Below, in pieces: positions 36,301 through 45,606 of a stretch of DNA of 64,000 nt; position 1 is the first letter of the stretch, and every line of letters starts with the position of its first letter. The notes beneath the pieces were generated by a model that saw nothing but the letters and a program-made list of their open reading frames with translations, had not been told where the DNA came from and did no database searches. The position numbers and the translations under genes are program-made. The DNA comes from Magnimaribacter mokuoloeensis (GTDB lineage Bacteria > Pseudomonadota > Gammaproteobacteria > Magnimaribacterales > Magnimaribacteraceae). The stretch covers positions 868,001 through 932,000 of the forward strand of contig CP151794.1 in assembly GCA_041860225.1 (NCBI GenBank), written 5' to 3'.

Positions 36301-36316
36301 GATTATATCTATAATC
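36301..36316. promoter_or_regulatory. Palindromic dual -10 region between adh and acyl-CoA dehydrogenase genes
   Basis: GATTATATCTATAATC is an inverted repeat (7-base arms, 2-base centre) that places a perfect TATAAT on both strands, facing both divergent genes. It is 33 bases before the + strand ATG and 34 before the minus-strand ATG. It may be a shared promoter, a regulator site, or both; -35 boxes are weak. Confidence 0.4.
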
Positions 36317-36348
36317 AGAACATTACAAACCAACATTAAAGGATTTAA

Positions 36349-37545
36349 ATGACAGATCTACAAACTTTTAGAGAAGAAACGAGAGATTGGCTCGAAGAAA
36401 ATTGCCCACCAGAAATGAGAAAACCTGGTGATGTCGCCTGGGGTGGAAGAAATGCACAATTTTCTCATCCAGACCAAAAGCTATGGCTTGAGAGAATGGG
36501 CGAAAAGGGTTGGACCTGCCCTACCTGGCCAAGTGAGTATGGTGGAGGTGGACTTTCTAAAGAAGAAAACAAAATTCTTCAAGAAGAAATGGGCGCAATT
36601 GGAGCTAGATCACCGTTAGGAAGTTTTGGTATTTGGATGCTTGGACCTGCCCTTCTTGAATTTGCTACCGAGGAGCAAAAAAAAGAACACTTACCTCCTA
36701 TCGTAAAAGGCGAAGTATGGTGGTGTCAGGGCTATAGCGAACCAGGCTCTGGTTCAGATCTTGCTTCTTTGAGTACTAAGGCAGTAGAGGAAGGAGACGA
36801 GTACATAATAAATGGACAAAAGATTTGGACATCCTATGCGGATAAAGCGGATAAAATCTTCTGCTTGGTAAGAACAGGACCACAAGAGCCAAAACATGAT
36901 GGGATAAGTTTTCTGTTAATCGATATGGATCAACCAGGTGTAACTACAAGACCAATTACGTTGATCAGCGGAAAATCTCCTTTTTGTGAAACTTTCTTTG
37001 ATGATGCAAAGGCACCTGTTAAAGACTTAGTTGGAGGTCTAAATAAAGGATGGACAGTTGCTAAAAGGTTGTTGGAACACGAAAGAACAATGATTTCTGC
37101 TATGGGATTATCCGGAGGTGGAGATGGCAGTAAAAAAACTAAGTCAGGATTAGCCGAAATAGGCAAGAAATATGCTGGTGTTGATTCTGATAATCAAATT
37201 TCAGATAAAGCTCTTAGAAGAAAAGTTGCTTTACATGACTTAAACTCAAGAGCATTTGGTTTAACAATGCAAAGAGTTGGTGAAGAAACAAAGGTTGGAC
37301 AGCCGAGTCCCGCAGCAGCTATGGCTAAGCTTTATGGAACTGAACATAACAAACTTAGGTATGAACTCATGCTCGAGGCAATGGGAACACAAGGTATCGG
37401 GTGGGATGGTGAAGGCTTCTCAATGGAAGAGCTTGCCATAACAAGAGACTGGTTAAGAACTAAAGCTAATTCAATAGAAGGTGGAACTTCTGAAGTACAA
37501 CTTAACGTTATATCCAAAAGAGTTTTAGGATTACCAGATAAATAA
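36349..37545 (+). CDS. Acyl-CoA dehydrogenase (catalytic subunit type)
   Basis: A 398-residue FAD flavoprotein that makes the alpha-beta double bond in acyl-CoAs. It carries EMGAIGARSPLGSFG, the FAD motif WWCQGYSEPGSGSDLAS, and a C-terminal SIEGGTSEVQLN with the Glu expected at the family's catalytic position. It is 1 base before a second acyl-CoA dehydrogenase lacking that Glu, so the two may form one heteromer, as known for steroid side-chain enzymes of actinobacteria. An AGGA ribosome site supports the start. Substrate unknown. Confidence 0.93.
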   Translation: MTDLQTFREETRDWLEENCPPEMRKPGDVAWGGRNAQFSHPDQKLWLERMGEKGWTCPTWPSEYGGGGLSKEENKILQEEMGAIGARSPLGSFGIWMLGPALLEFATEEQKKEHLPPIVKGEVWWCQGYSEPGSGSDLASLSTKAVEEGDEYIINGQKIWTSYADKADKIFCLVRTGPQEPKHDGISFLLIDMDQPGVTTRPITLISGKSPFCETFFDDAKAPVKDLVGGLNKGWTVAKRLLEHERTMISAMGLSGGGDGSKKTKSGLAEIGKKYAGVDSDNQISDKALRRKVALHDLNSRAFGLTMQRVGEETKVGQPSPAAAMAKLYGTEHNKLRYELMLEAMGTQGIGWDGEGFSMEELAITRDWLRTKANSIEGGTSEVQLNVISKRVLGLPDK

Positions 37546-37546
37546 G

Positions 37547-38686
37547 ATGGCACTAGTACTTAATGAGGAACAGCAATCCCTCAAAGATATTGCTAAAGAA
37601 TTTTTACAAAAAAATGCTTCTGTCACTCATTTTAGAGAGATAAGAGATACTGAAAGTGAGCTTGGATATGACCCTGATCTTTGGAAACAGATGGTTGATC
37701 TTGGGTGGTCAGGCATCCTTGTGCCTGAAGAATATGGTGGTTTTGACTTTGGAATGGTAGGAATGGGAAGCATCCTTGAAGAAATGGGAAAAATGCTCAC
37801 TCCTTCTCCCTTATTTTCAACAGGAGTTCTGGGAGCCAGTCTCATTTCTCTTGGAGGGAATGACAAACAAAAACAAACTTACTTACCTCGAATTGTAGAC
37901 GGTTCAATTACTACTGCATTAGCGTTAGAAGAGGGAAATAGGCACTCTCCTCTTTCAATTAATACAGAGGCAAAAAAAAATGGGAAAAATTACACTCTTA
38001 CAGGGAATAAGACTTTTGTAATCGATGGACATAGCTCAAATCTCCTGATTGTTGTAGCAAGAACAAGTGGGTCTGAAAATGATTCATCAGGTATTACTTT
38101 ATTTTTAGTTGACCCGAGTATAGATGGAGTTGAAGTGAGTAAAACGAGTATGGTTGATTCGCGAAATTCTTCAAATATAACTCTCAATGAGGTTATTGTG
38201 TCTTTAGACGACGTCTTGGGTGAAGAAAATAATGGAGCTGCTCTACTTGAGGAAGTTTTAGATAGAGCCCAAATAGCAATATCAGCAGAAATGTTAGGCA
38301 ATGCTAGTCAGGCATTTGATATCACACTTGAGTACCTAAAAGAGAGAAAACAATTCGGCGCTGTCATAGGTTCCTTTCAAGCACTACAACATCGCGCTGC
38401 AGAAATGTATTCTGAACTTGAACTCACTAAGTCTTCTGTAATTGCAGCTTGTGTTGCAGCAGATGAGAAATCAAATGATTTGAGAAGAATGGCCAGCTTA
38501 GCGAAGTTCAAAGCTGGAGAAACGAATCATCTAGTAACTAATGAAGCTGTGCAAATGCACGGTGGGGTTGGAGTAACTGATGAATATGATGTTGGTCTTT
38601 ATCTCAAAAGAGCTAGAGTAACTGAACAAATATTCGGAAACTCTGAGTATCATTTAAACAGGTACGCATCTCTCAGCGAATACTAA
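37547..38686 (+). CDS. Acyl-CoA dehydrogenase (probable non-catalytic partner)
   Basis: A 379-residue protein of the acyl-CoA dehydrogenase fold: N-terminal helices, LVPEEYGGFDFG, a beta domain with GNKTFVIDG, and the helical end with QMHGGVGVTDEYD. At the usual EGT position it reads IFGNSEYH, so the catalytic Glu is not in the normal place. It is fused to the preceding gene by a one-base gap. A heterodimer with it is my inference. Confidence 0.9.
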   Translation: MALVLNEEQQSLKDIAKEFLQKNASVTHFREIRDTESELGYDPDLWKQMVDLGWSGILVPEEYGGFDFGMVGMGSILEEMGKMLTPSPLFSTGVLGASLISLGGNDKQKQTYLPRIVDGSITTALALEEGNRHSPLSINTEAKKNGKNYTLTGNKTFVIDGHSSNLLIVVARTSGSENDSSGITLFLVDPSIDGVEVSKTSMVDSRNSSNITLNEVIVSLDDVLGEENNGAALLEEVLDRAQIAISAEMLGNASQAFDITLEYLKERKQFGAVIGSFQALQHRAAEMYSELELTKSSVIAACVAADEKSNDLRRMASLAKFKAGETNHLVTNEAVQMHGGVGVTDEYDVGLYLKRARVTEQIFGNSEYHLNRYASLSEY

Positions 38687-38717
38687 ACTGAGCAATATAG
38701 AAAAACTCCTCCAAGTA

Positions 38718-39464
38718 ATGTCTCAATTAAGAGACAAAGAAGATGGCTGTGAGTGGGATAAACAGCAAACCTTTGAAACCATCGCTCCTTATACCATTGA
38801 GGAAGCTTATGAAGTTGCCGATGCAATAGAGAGATCAAACAAAGAAGATCTAAAAGAAGAATTGGGAGATCTTTTGCTTCAAGTAGTATTCTTATCTCAG
38901 ATTGCCAAGGAGGAAAAGTCTTTTGAATTTAACGATGTTGTACAGGCAATAACTGACAAGCTGATTAGAAGGCATCCTTATGTTTTTTCAAAAAAGAAAA
39001 GTCACTCTTCCGATGAGCAGATAGATAAATGGGAAGAAATTAAAGTCCAAGAAAGAAAAGAAAAGAAACAAAATAGAGTGCTTGATGGTATTGCTCAAAA
39101 TTTACCGGCTCTTAACAGATCACAAACAATACAAAAAAGAGCATCGAAAGTTGGTTTTGACTGGCCAGATGTAATCGGGGTTTTTAAAAAAATAAAAGAA
39201 GAAACCAACGAACTTGAAGAAGCTGTAGGCACCAAAGACAAAGAATCAATTGAAGAAGAAATTGGAGATCTCCTAATGATTATTACTAATTTGGCTCAGA
39301 AATTAGATGTGAATTCAGAGCAGGCTCTCAAAAAATCTAATGATAAATTTATAAAAAGATTTAATTTCTTGGAGGAGGAGTTAAATAAGAGAAATGAAAC
39401 CTTTTCTGAAACTTCTTTTGAAGAGCTTGATTTGCTCTGGGATCAATCCAAAGAATTAAGTTAG
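38718..39464 (+). CDS. mazG: Nucleoside triphosphate pyrophosphohydrolase MazG
   Basis: MazG hydrolyses NTPs and dNTPs to monophosphates. It has two MazG domains: near 15-80 (IAPYTIEEAYEVADAI and EELGDLLLQVVF) and near 150-215 (EEIGDLLMIITNLAQKL). The first ATG is at 38718, but the family's N-terminal helix is also encoded in frame upstream (NIEKLLQV) and a CTG at 38688 aligns exactly with the E. coli start (MNQIDRLL). So the protein may really begin at CTG 38688, one base after the previous stop. No good ribosome site is seen before the ATG. Confidence 0.92.
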   Translation: MSQLRDKEDGCEWDKQQTFETIAPYTIEEAYEVADAIERSNKEDLKEELGDLLLQVVFLSQIAKEEKSFEFNDVVQAITDKLIRRHPYVFSKKKSHSSDEQIDKWEEIKVQERKEKKQNRVLDGIAQNLPALNRSQTIQKRASKVGFDWPDVIGVFKKIKEETNELEEAVGTKDKESIEEEIGDLLMIITNLAQKLDVNSEQALKKSNDKFIKRFNFLEEELNKRNETFSETSFEELDLLWDQSKELS

Positions 39465-39473
39465 AATCTTTCT

Positions 39474-40346
39474 ATGGATAATATAAAAGGAGTTCTGGGC
39501 TTTGTGGCTGTGGTCATTAACACCCTATTCTGGTGTTTATTTCTCCTTACCATAGCAATTTTTAAGTTACTCATACCTATGGAGTCCTGGAAGCGGCTTT
39601 GCACAAAATTAATTATAAATATTGGAGAGTGTTGGATCTATTGTAACGGTTTGTGGATACAAGCTTTACATAGGCCAAGATGGAATGTTAAAGGTTTTGA
39701 GGAGCTAGATTCATCAAACTGGTACCTAGCAGTGGCCAATCATCAATCCTGGGCCGACATATTTGTATTGCAAGGTATTACTAATAGAAAGATACCTATG
39801 CTGAAGTTTTTCATGAAACACGTACTCATTTGGGTGCCTGTAATAGGGTTGGCATGGTGGGCACTAGATATGCCTTTTTTGAAGAGGTACACAAAAGAAG
39901 AAATTCAAAAAAATCCTGAGTTGAGAGGTAAAGACATACAAGCCATGGAAAAATCGTTTGAAAGGTATAGTAGATATCCTGTTTCAATTTTTAGTTTTGC
40001 TGAAGGAACAAGATTTACTAAAGAGAAGAAGGATAATCAGTTATCTCAGTTTGAATATCTGCTTAATCCAAAGATTGGGGGGATAGGTCTGACCTTAACA
40101 ACTATGCCTTATATTAAATTGCTTCTAGATTTTACTATCCACTATGAAGATGAAAGGAGGTCATTTTGGGACTTTTTATGCGGGCGAATGTCTAAAGCAG
40201 ATGTCAGAGTAAGGCAAATAAATATACCTGATAATTTACTTGGTAAAAATTATGAGGATGATCCTATCTTTAGAGAAAATCTAAAAGAATGGGTTTATGA
40301 TATTTGGTCAGATAAGGAAAAATACCTTGAGGAGATAAGAAAATGA
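39474..40346 (+). CDS. 1-acyl-glycerol-3-phosphate acyltransferase-like (YihG type)
   Basis: A 290-residue membrane acyltransferase. N-terminal hydrophobic helix (about 8-32), then the PlsC-like domain with NHQSWAD (H90, D95) and FAEGTRFT (about residue 178). The long sequence between the motifs resembles YihG, an alternative lysophosphatidic acid acyltransferase that adds unusual acyl chains. It is 9 bases downstream of mazG and overlaps the GST gene by 4. Confidence 0.9.
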   Translation: MDNIKGVLGFVAVVINTLFWCLFLLTIAIFKLLIPMESWKRLCTKLIINIGECWIYCNGLWIQALHRPRWNVKGFEELDSSNWYLAVANHQSWADIFVLQGITNRKIPMLKFFMKHVLIWVPVIGLAWWALDMPFLKRYTKEEIQKNPELRGKDIQAMEKSFERYSRYPVSIFSFAEGTRFTKEKKDNQLSQFEYLLNPKIGGIGLTLTTMPYIKLLLDFTIHYEDERRSFWDFLCGRMSKADVRVRQINIPDNLLGKNYEDDPIFRENLKEWVYDIWSDKEKYLEEIRK

Positions 40347-41074
40347 TAGATTTATACTACGCCCCTACGCCTAATGGCTGGAAAATTTCAATCATGCTTG
40401 AAGAATGTAACTTGCCTTATAACGTCATCCCAATAAACCTAGGAAAAGGAGATCAATTCAAGCCTGACTTCTTAAAAATTAGTCCTAACAATAGAATGCC
40501 TGCAATAGTTGACCATGAAAATCTAACTGATGGAGATCCTCTGAGTATTTTTGAATCTGGGGCAATTTTGATGTACTTGGGTGAAAAGACAGGTAAATTT
40601 TTTCCACAAGAGTCTCCCTCCAAAGAAAAGGTTCTTGAATGGTTATTTTGGCAAGTTGGTGGCCTCGGACCCATGGCTGGTCAAGTCAGTCATTTTGTTA
40701 ACTATGCTCCTAACTTTCCTGGTGATCATTCTTATTCTGAAAAACGGTATAAAGATGAATACGATCGCCTATTAGGAGTTATGGATAATGTGTTAGAAGA
40801 TAAAGAGTATTTAGCTGGAGACTACTCGATAGCAGATATGGCATCTTTCCCTTGGATTACAGCTTACAAAAGATACGAAGTTGATCTGGATTCTTTTTCA
40901 AACGTCAGAAGATGGTTCGATAATATTAAATCCAGGCCTGCAGTAAGAAAAGGTATAGAAGTTGGTAAAGAAAATAGAAGCTTTGGAAAGGGTATTACCA
41001 AAGAAGCACTAAAAACCATGTTTGGTCAGAACTCTAAAAATATTTCAGATATGGCAAAGGAAAAAAAGGAATAG
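40343..41074 (+). CDS. Glutathione S-transferase family protein (YfcG/YghU-like)
   Basis: A 243-residue GST-fold protein: thioredoxin-like N domain starting MIDLYYAPTPNGWKISIML, SPNNRMPAIVD and FESGAILMYL (the glutathione-binding Ser), then the all-helical C domain with IADMASFPW. The N residue where other classes have a catalytic Ser or Cys, and the NRMPAI block, match YfcG-like disulfide reductases. A GGAG ribosome site supports the ATG. It ends 3 bases before the convergent HCCA-like gene. Confidence 0.9.
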   Translation: MIDLYYAPTPNGWKISIMLEECNLPYNVIPINLGKGDQFKPDFLKISPNNRMPAIVDHENLTDGDPLSIFESGAILMYLGEKTGKFFPQESPSKEKVLEWLFWQVGGLGPMAGQVSHFVNYAPNFPGDHSYSEKRYKDEYDRLLGVMDNVLEDKEYLAGDYSIADMASFPWITAYKRYEVDLDSFSNVRRWFDNIKSRPAVRKGIEVGKENRSFGKGITKEALKTMFGQNSKNISDMAKEKKE

Positions 41075-41077
41075 AGT

Positions 41078-41671
41078 CTAAATAATATCTTCTATTAGTT
41101 GGATTCGATCATTACCAAAATACATATCATCATCGCCAAGAAAGAAAGTTGGAGATCCAAATCCACCTCTATCCATTAGTTCTTGGGTATTTGCAATTAA
41201 TCTATCTTTAATTTCTTGAGTGGAAATAAATTCTAAAAATTCTGTCTCGTTTGCTGCATTACTTAAAGCAATTTCAGTCAGGACATCGATATCGGATATG
41301 TCTTTACCTTCATTCCAGTAAGCATGAAATACATCTTCTAGATAAGTCTCTATATTTCCATTATCTATAAAATAAAAAGCTCCACGCATTGCCTTAACAC
41401 TATTTACAGGAAATATGGTTGGCCAGTTTATTTGAATCTTTCTTAGGCGAGCCCAATCTTGAAGATCCTTTTGAGAATATTGTAATTTTTCTTTTACAGG
41501 ATTTTTTCTATTTTCGTAAACACTAGGGTTAATAGAATTGAAGATACCACCTACTAAAATTGGTTTCCAAATGATTTCCAAATCCTTTTTTTTCTTTAAC
41601 TCTAAAATCCCTCGAAAAGAAAGATAAGTCCATGGACTGCTACAATCTAGGTAATATTCTATTGTCTTCAT
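41078..41671 (-). CDS. 2-hydroxychromene-2-carboxylate isomerase-like (DsbA fold)
   Basis: A 197-residue protein of the HCCA isomerase/kappa-GST family: a thioredoxin-like core starting YYLDCSSPWTYLSF (Ser11 at the glutathione-thiolate position), a helical insert, and GGFGSPTFFLGDDDMYFG near the C terminus. Related enzymes use glutathione in naphthalene breakdown, but family members have many roles. It is 2 bases downstream of the metallo-beta-lactamase gene. Confidence 0.88.
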   Translation of the reverse strand: MKTIEYYLDCSSPWTYLSFRGILELKKKKDLEIIWKPILVGGIFNSINPSVYENRKNPVKEKLQYSQKDLQDWARLRKIQINWPTIFPVNSVKAMRGAFYFIDNGNIETYLEDVFHAYWNEGKDISDIDVLTEIALSNAANETEFLEFISTQEIKDRLIANTQELMDRGGFGSPTFFLGDDDMYFGNDRIQLIEDII

Positions 41672-41673
41672 TA

Positions 41674-42654
41674 TTATTTACTAAAATGCAGTTCTGCCAT
41701 TTGGGAAAAAAGAAGCGTCACATCTTCTCGGATTTTTTCTCCTTTAAATTCTCTGTATAAAGAGTTCACATTAACTGCAATTCTTTCGGAATCGCCCCAA
41801 CTATCAAAATCGCTAAAATTTATGTCCCTGCAGGCTTCCATGGCATCCATTCCAGAATCATAACGCTGTTTTGCTTCATGGTGTATATAGGTTAAATATT
41901 CTTTTACTGCATTCACTCCCCTCGCGTCTGTGATGGGTCCATGTCCAGGCACCACAGATTCAGGTTTCAGTTCCAAGATCATATCGCAAGCTTTAATCCA
42001 GTTAGAGACAGGGCCGGCCCATAGTATTGGATGTCCTTCAATGAATAATATATCTCCCGTATAAACAATATTATCTTGTGGAACATGGACAATAACGTCA
42101 CCATCAGTATGGGCAGGACCTACTTCATATAAATTAACTTGCTTGTCACCAACTTTTAATTGCTTTTCACCAGTAAATGTTTCATTAGGCAATCTCCTTG
42201 TAATACCTTCAAATTTAAAGTCCCCAAAACATTCAAGGAAATATTTACCTAAATCTCCCATTGATTTTGCTTGAAGGAGCAAATTAGCCATCATTTCAGG
42301 AGATTCATGTTGCATCTCTGTTAGAGTAGATTCACTCGATATAATGACATCGGTATTTACACAACTATTTCCATTACAATGATCGCCATTTGAGTGACTA
42401 TTAACCAAGGCGACTACACTTTCCATGGCTTGCTTTTCTGCATTTTTCATCTGCTTAAGCATCTCTTCTGTTAAATTCTCATCGAAAAGAGTATCGACAA
42501 TTAAAGATTGATCTCCATCGCAAATAAGACCTGCATTACTCCATCCCCAACCCCCATCAGGTTGAAGATATGCGTAAGAATTATTGCCCAAATCCAGAAG
42601 GCCTTTTTCATATGGCTTCGTGCCTAAATTAATATAGTTTTGATGTCCTGACAT
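41674..42654 (-). CDS. Metallo-beta-lactamase fold hydrolase
   Basis: A 326-residue MBL-fold hydrolase. The first metal motif reads NSHSNGDHC (H87, N89, D91, H92), so the usual second His of HxHxDH is Asn; this occurs in a subfamily of MBL hydrolases. Later ligands are present: GPAHTDGD, GDILF and PGHGP. No signal peptide. Substrate unknown; ester or lactone hydrolysis is possible. Confidence 0.88.
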   Translation of the reverse strand: MSGHQNYINLGTKPYEKGLLDLGNNSYAYLQPDGGWGWSNAGLICDGDQSLIVDTLFDENLTEEMLKQMKNAEKQAMESVVALVNSHSNGDHCNGNSCVNTDVIISSESTLTEMQHESPEMMANLLLQAKSMGDLGKYFLECFGDFKFEGITRRLPNETFTGEKQLKVGDKQVNLYEVGPAHTDGDVIVHVPQDNIVYTGDILFIEGHPILWAGPVSNWIKACDMILELKPESVVPGHGPITDARGVNAVKEYLTYIHHEAKQRYDSGMDAMEACRDINFSDFDSWGDSERIAVNVNSLYREFKGEKIREDVTLLFSQMAELHFSK

Positions 42655-42734
42655 GTTCTAAAGATATATCAAAATAATAATTTAATGAATCAAATTTTTA
42701 TATAGAATGTAGCTTGCCCCTCTCCGAAGACATT

Positions 42735-44786
42735 ATGATAAATAAATTTTTCCTCATATTTTTACTATCTCTACCGTTTCAAGCTCATTCATCTAAATTG
42801 AATGAAATAAATGCATTCAACTTTACTGAAGAACAGATTCAACTGGCCATAGAAATAATTCTAAAACTAGAATCCAACCATTTAGTAAAAAAAGAGTATA
42901 GAGAAATTAAATATGAAGCTTTTGAGGTCTTCATAGATAGGCTTGACCCAAATAAGAACATTTATACCGATAAAGAAGTACTAAAAGTTTTAAGTAATAT
43001 AGAAACAGAATCCGATATAAAAGAAGATTTACAAATAGCTTATGACTTATTCAATAAATATATCGATCGTTATCAAGAGAGGTACGAAGTTCAAATTGAA
43101 TTCCTAAAAGGAGTTGATGAAGAAGATCTTCAAGGCGATAGAAAGATAGAGAGATCGCTTTCTGAAGCTTCAAGACAAATTTCATCAGATGCTTTAAGAA
43201 GTTTGTGGCGAGATCTTAGTACCAATGATGTTATTCAGTTAATGTTATCAGGAAATTCTCTAGATGAGTCAGTTGAAAAGACCATCAAAAGAATGAATAA
43301 CCAGCTAAATTACTTTCAGCAAACCAGAGCAGAAGACGTATTTAATATTTTTGTAAATTCTATCGCTTCTATTTACGGACCACATACCTCCTATATGTCA
43401 CCCAAGACCTCAGAAGATTTTGATATAAATATGAGCCTTTCTCTTGAAGGTATTGGAGCCCTTCTTTCTTCAGATGGACTTTATACCTCAATATCATCCT
43501 TAGTACCTGGTGGGCCAGCTGAAAAAACTGATTCTCTAAAGCCAGAAGACAAAATTATTGGCGTGGGCCAGGATACAGAGGGTGAGATCGTAGATGTGAT
43601 TGGTTGGAGAATTGATGATGTAGTTGATCTCATAAGAGGACCAAAAGGCTCTAAAGTTAGATTAGAGATTATTCCTTCTACTGCCTTGAGTGATACAGAA
43701 ACTAAAGAAGTTGAAATCATTAGAAATGTTGTACAGCTGGAAGACCAGGCTGCTGAAAAGAAAATTCTTACCCGTACAAGAAATAATAAGGAATACAAAG
43801 TGGGAGTAATTCAACTCCCTGCATTTTATTTTGATTTTGATGCATACCAGAAAAGAGATTACAACTATAAAAGCAGTAGCAAAGATGTAAAAAGACTTCT
43901 AAAGGAACTGAAGATTCAAAATGTTGACGGCTTGGTATTTGATTTAAGGAATAATGGCGGAGGTTCGCTGTACGAAGCAAATGCTTTAGCGCATTTATTC
44001 CTTGGGAGAGGTACTACTGTTCAAGTAAAAAGCTCTAATGGGAATATTCAAGGGTTGGGTGAGCGTTGGGGTTATCAATTCTTTGACAAGCCACTAGTTG
44101 TCCTAGTAAATAAGTTTAGTGCTTCTGCATCAGAAATATTGGCGGGTGCTATTCAGGATTATGATAGAGGTCTAGTTGTAGGTACTAGTACTTTTGGTAA
44201 GGGAACAGTACAAAAAGTAGATTTACTATCGTCAGGTCAAATCAAATTTACCGAATCAAAATTTTATAGAGTATCGGGAAGTAGTACTCAGAATCTTGGG
44301 GTTGAGCCAGACATAAGACTACCATCTCTATTTAAAATTGATGAATTGGGAGAAAGTAATTTAGACAGAGCTCTGGAACATGACAATATTCCCAAAACAT
44401 CTTTTAAAAATTTTAATAGAGTCAGTACTTTTTTGGAGCCCTTAAGAGAGCGAAGTATGACTAGAATAGCAAAATCAGCGCTCTTCGAGAGCGTTGAAGC
44501 TAAAAAGAAATGGCAAGCTGAAAACGAAATAAGCTTCTTAGACCTAAATCTAAAAACTAGAATGAAGCAAAAAGATAAAATTGAAGAATTTTTACTATCA
44601 AATGAAAACTCCTTAAGAAAAGCTCTTAATCTCCCTACTTATGAGTCTTATAAAGACTTTGTGGAAAGGGAAGATGATCCAGAAATTCTTGATGTGGATG
44701 AAGAAATACTGGGGGAAGCGGCTAACATACTGATAGATCTTATAGAGTTAAAGGAAAAACCTCTTTTAGCTTTAAATGAAAGTTAA
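42735..44786 (+). CDS. prc: C-terminal processing (tail-specific) protease Prc
   Basis: A periplasmic S41 protease. From ATG 42735 (683 aa) it begins with a clear signal peptide MINKFFLIFLLSLPFQAHSS; a TTG at 42714 would put seven charged residues in front of it, so I reject it. The order is N-terminal helical domain, PDZ domain (about 240-330, IGALLSSDGLYTSI), catalytic domain with FSASASEILAG (Ser) and TFGKGT (Lys), and a C-terminal DUF3340-like region. E. coli Prc is 682 aa. It trims envelope proteins such as MepS or PBP3. Confidence 0.95.
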   Translation: MINKFFLIFLLSLPFQAHSSKLNEINAFNFTEEQIQLAIEIILKLESNHLVKKEYREIKYEAFEVFIDRLDPNKNIYTDKEVLKVLSNIETESDIKEDLQIAYDLFNKYIDRYQERYEVQIEFLKGVDEEDLQGDRKIERSLSEASRQISSDALRSLWRDLSTNDVIQLMLSGNSLDESVEKTIKRMNNQLNYFQQTRAEDVFNIFVNSIASIYGPHTSYMSPKTSEDFDINMSLSLEGIGALLSSDGLYTSISSLVPGGPAEKTDSLKPEDKIIGVGQDTEGEIVDVIGWRIDDVVDLIRGPKGSKVRLEIIPSTALSDTETKEVEIIRNVVQLEDQAAEKKILTRTRNNKEYKVGVIQLPAFYFDFDAYQKRDYNYKSSSKDVKRLLKELKIQNVDGLVFDLRNNGGGSLYEANALAHLFLGRGTTVQVKSSNGNIQGLGERWGYQFFDKPLVVLVNKFSASASEILAGAIQDYDRGLVVGTSTFGKGTVQKVDLLSSGQIKFTESKFYRVSGSSTQNLGVEPDIRLPSLFKIDELGESNLDRALEHDNIPKTSFKNFNRVSTFLEPLRERSMTRIAKSALFESVEAKKKWQAENEISFLDLNLKTRMKQKDKIEEFLLSNENSLRKALNLPTYESYKDFVEREDDPEILDVDEEILGEAANILIDLIELKEKPLLALNES

Positions 44787-44793
44787 TTAAATT

Positions 44794-45606
44794 ATGAAAT
44801 TAATCTCATTCAACATAAATAGCCTCAGAGCTAGGCCGCACCAAGTAGAAGCAATTGTCAAAAAACATAATCCTGATGCAATAGGTCTTCAGGAAACAAA
44901 AGTACATGACGATGATTTCCCTTATGACATACCTGAATCCTTGGGATACAAAGCGCACATTCATGGTCAAAAAGGTCATTATGGTGTAGCCATTTTTACT
45001 AAGGATGAACCAGAATCAGTTAGCAAGGGATTTGAAACAGACACTGAAGAATCTCAAAAAAGATTCATATCAGTCACTTTAAAAAGAGAAAAAAAGAAAA
45101 TTCATATATTGAATGGCTATTTCCCTCAAGGTGAAGAAAGAAATCATCCTGTTAAATTTCCTTATAAGGTCAAGTTTTATAAAGATTTATTAAAGCATAT
45201 TAAAAAGAACTATGATCCTAAAGACTATTTAGTTGTGATGGGTGATTTAAATATCTCTCCCGAAGATATAGATATAGGGATTGGTGAAGAAAATAAGAAG
45301 AGATGGCTAAGGACCGGTAAATGCAGCTTTCTGCCAGAAGAAAGAGAAATGTTATCTAAGCTAACTGACTGGGGTTTGTTTGACTCTTACAGAACTTTAT
45401 ACCCGAAAAGAGATAATGAATACAGTTGGTTTGATTATAGAAGCAAAGGTTTTGAAGATACTCCTAAAAGAGGATTAAGAATAGACCATATATGGGTTAC
45501 AAAAAAACTTAACACAGTCATTAAAGAAGCAGGTATTGACTACGATATAAGGGGAATGGAAAAACCTTCAGATCATGCGCCTATCTGGTCTCATTTCGAT
45601 TTATAA
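44794..45606 (+). CDS. xthA: Exodeoxyribonuclease III
   Basis: An AP endonuclease and 3'-5' exonuclease of base excision repair. The 270-residue protein begins MKLISFNINSLRARPHQVE and has LQETKVHDDDFP (metal Glu), GDLNISPEDIDIG (catalytic Asp/Asn) and the end SDHAPIW (Asp/His). It follows prc by 7 bases and overlaps the convergent tadA by 6. Confidence 0.97.
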   Translation: MKLISFNINSLRARPHQVEAIVKKHNPDAIGLQETKVHDDDFPYDIPESLGYKAHIHGQKGHYGVAIFTKDEPESVSKGFETDTEESQKRFISVTLKREKKKIHILNGYFPQGEERNHPVKFPYKVKFYKDLLKHIKKNYDPKDYLVVMGDLNISPEDIDIGIGEENKKRWLRTGKCSFLPEEREMLSKLTDWGLFDSYRTLYPKRDNEYSWFDYRSKGFEDTPKRGLRIDHIWVTKKLNTVIKEAGIDYDIRGMEKPSDHAPIWSHFDL

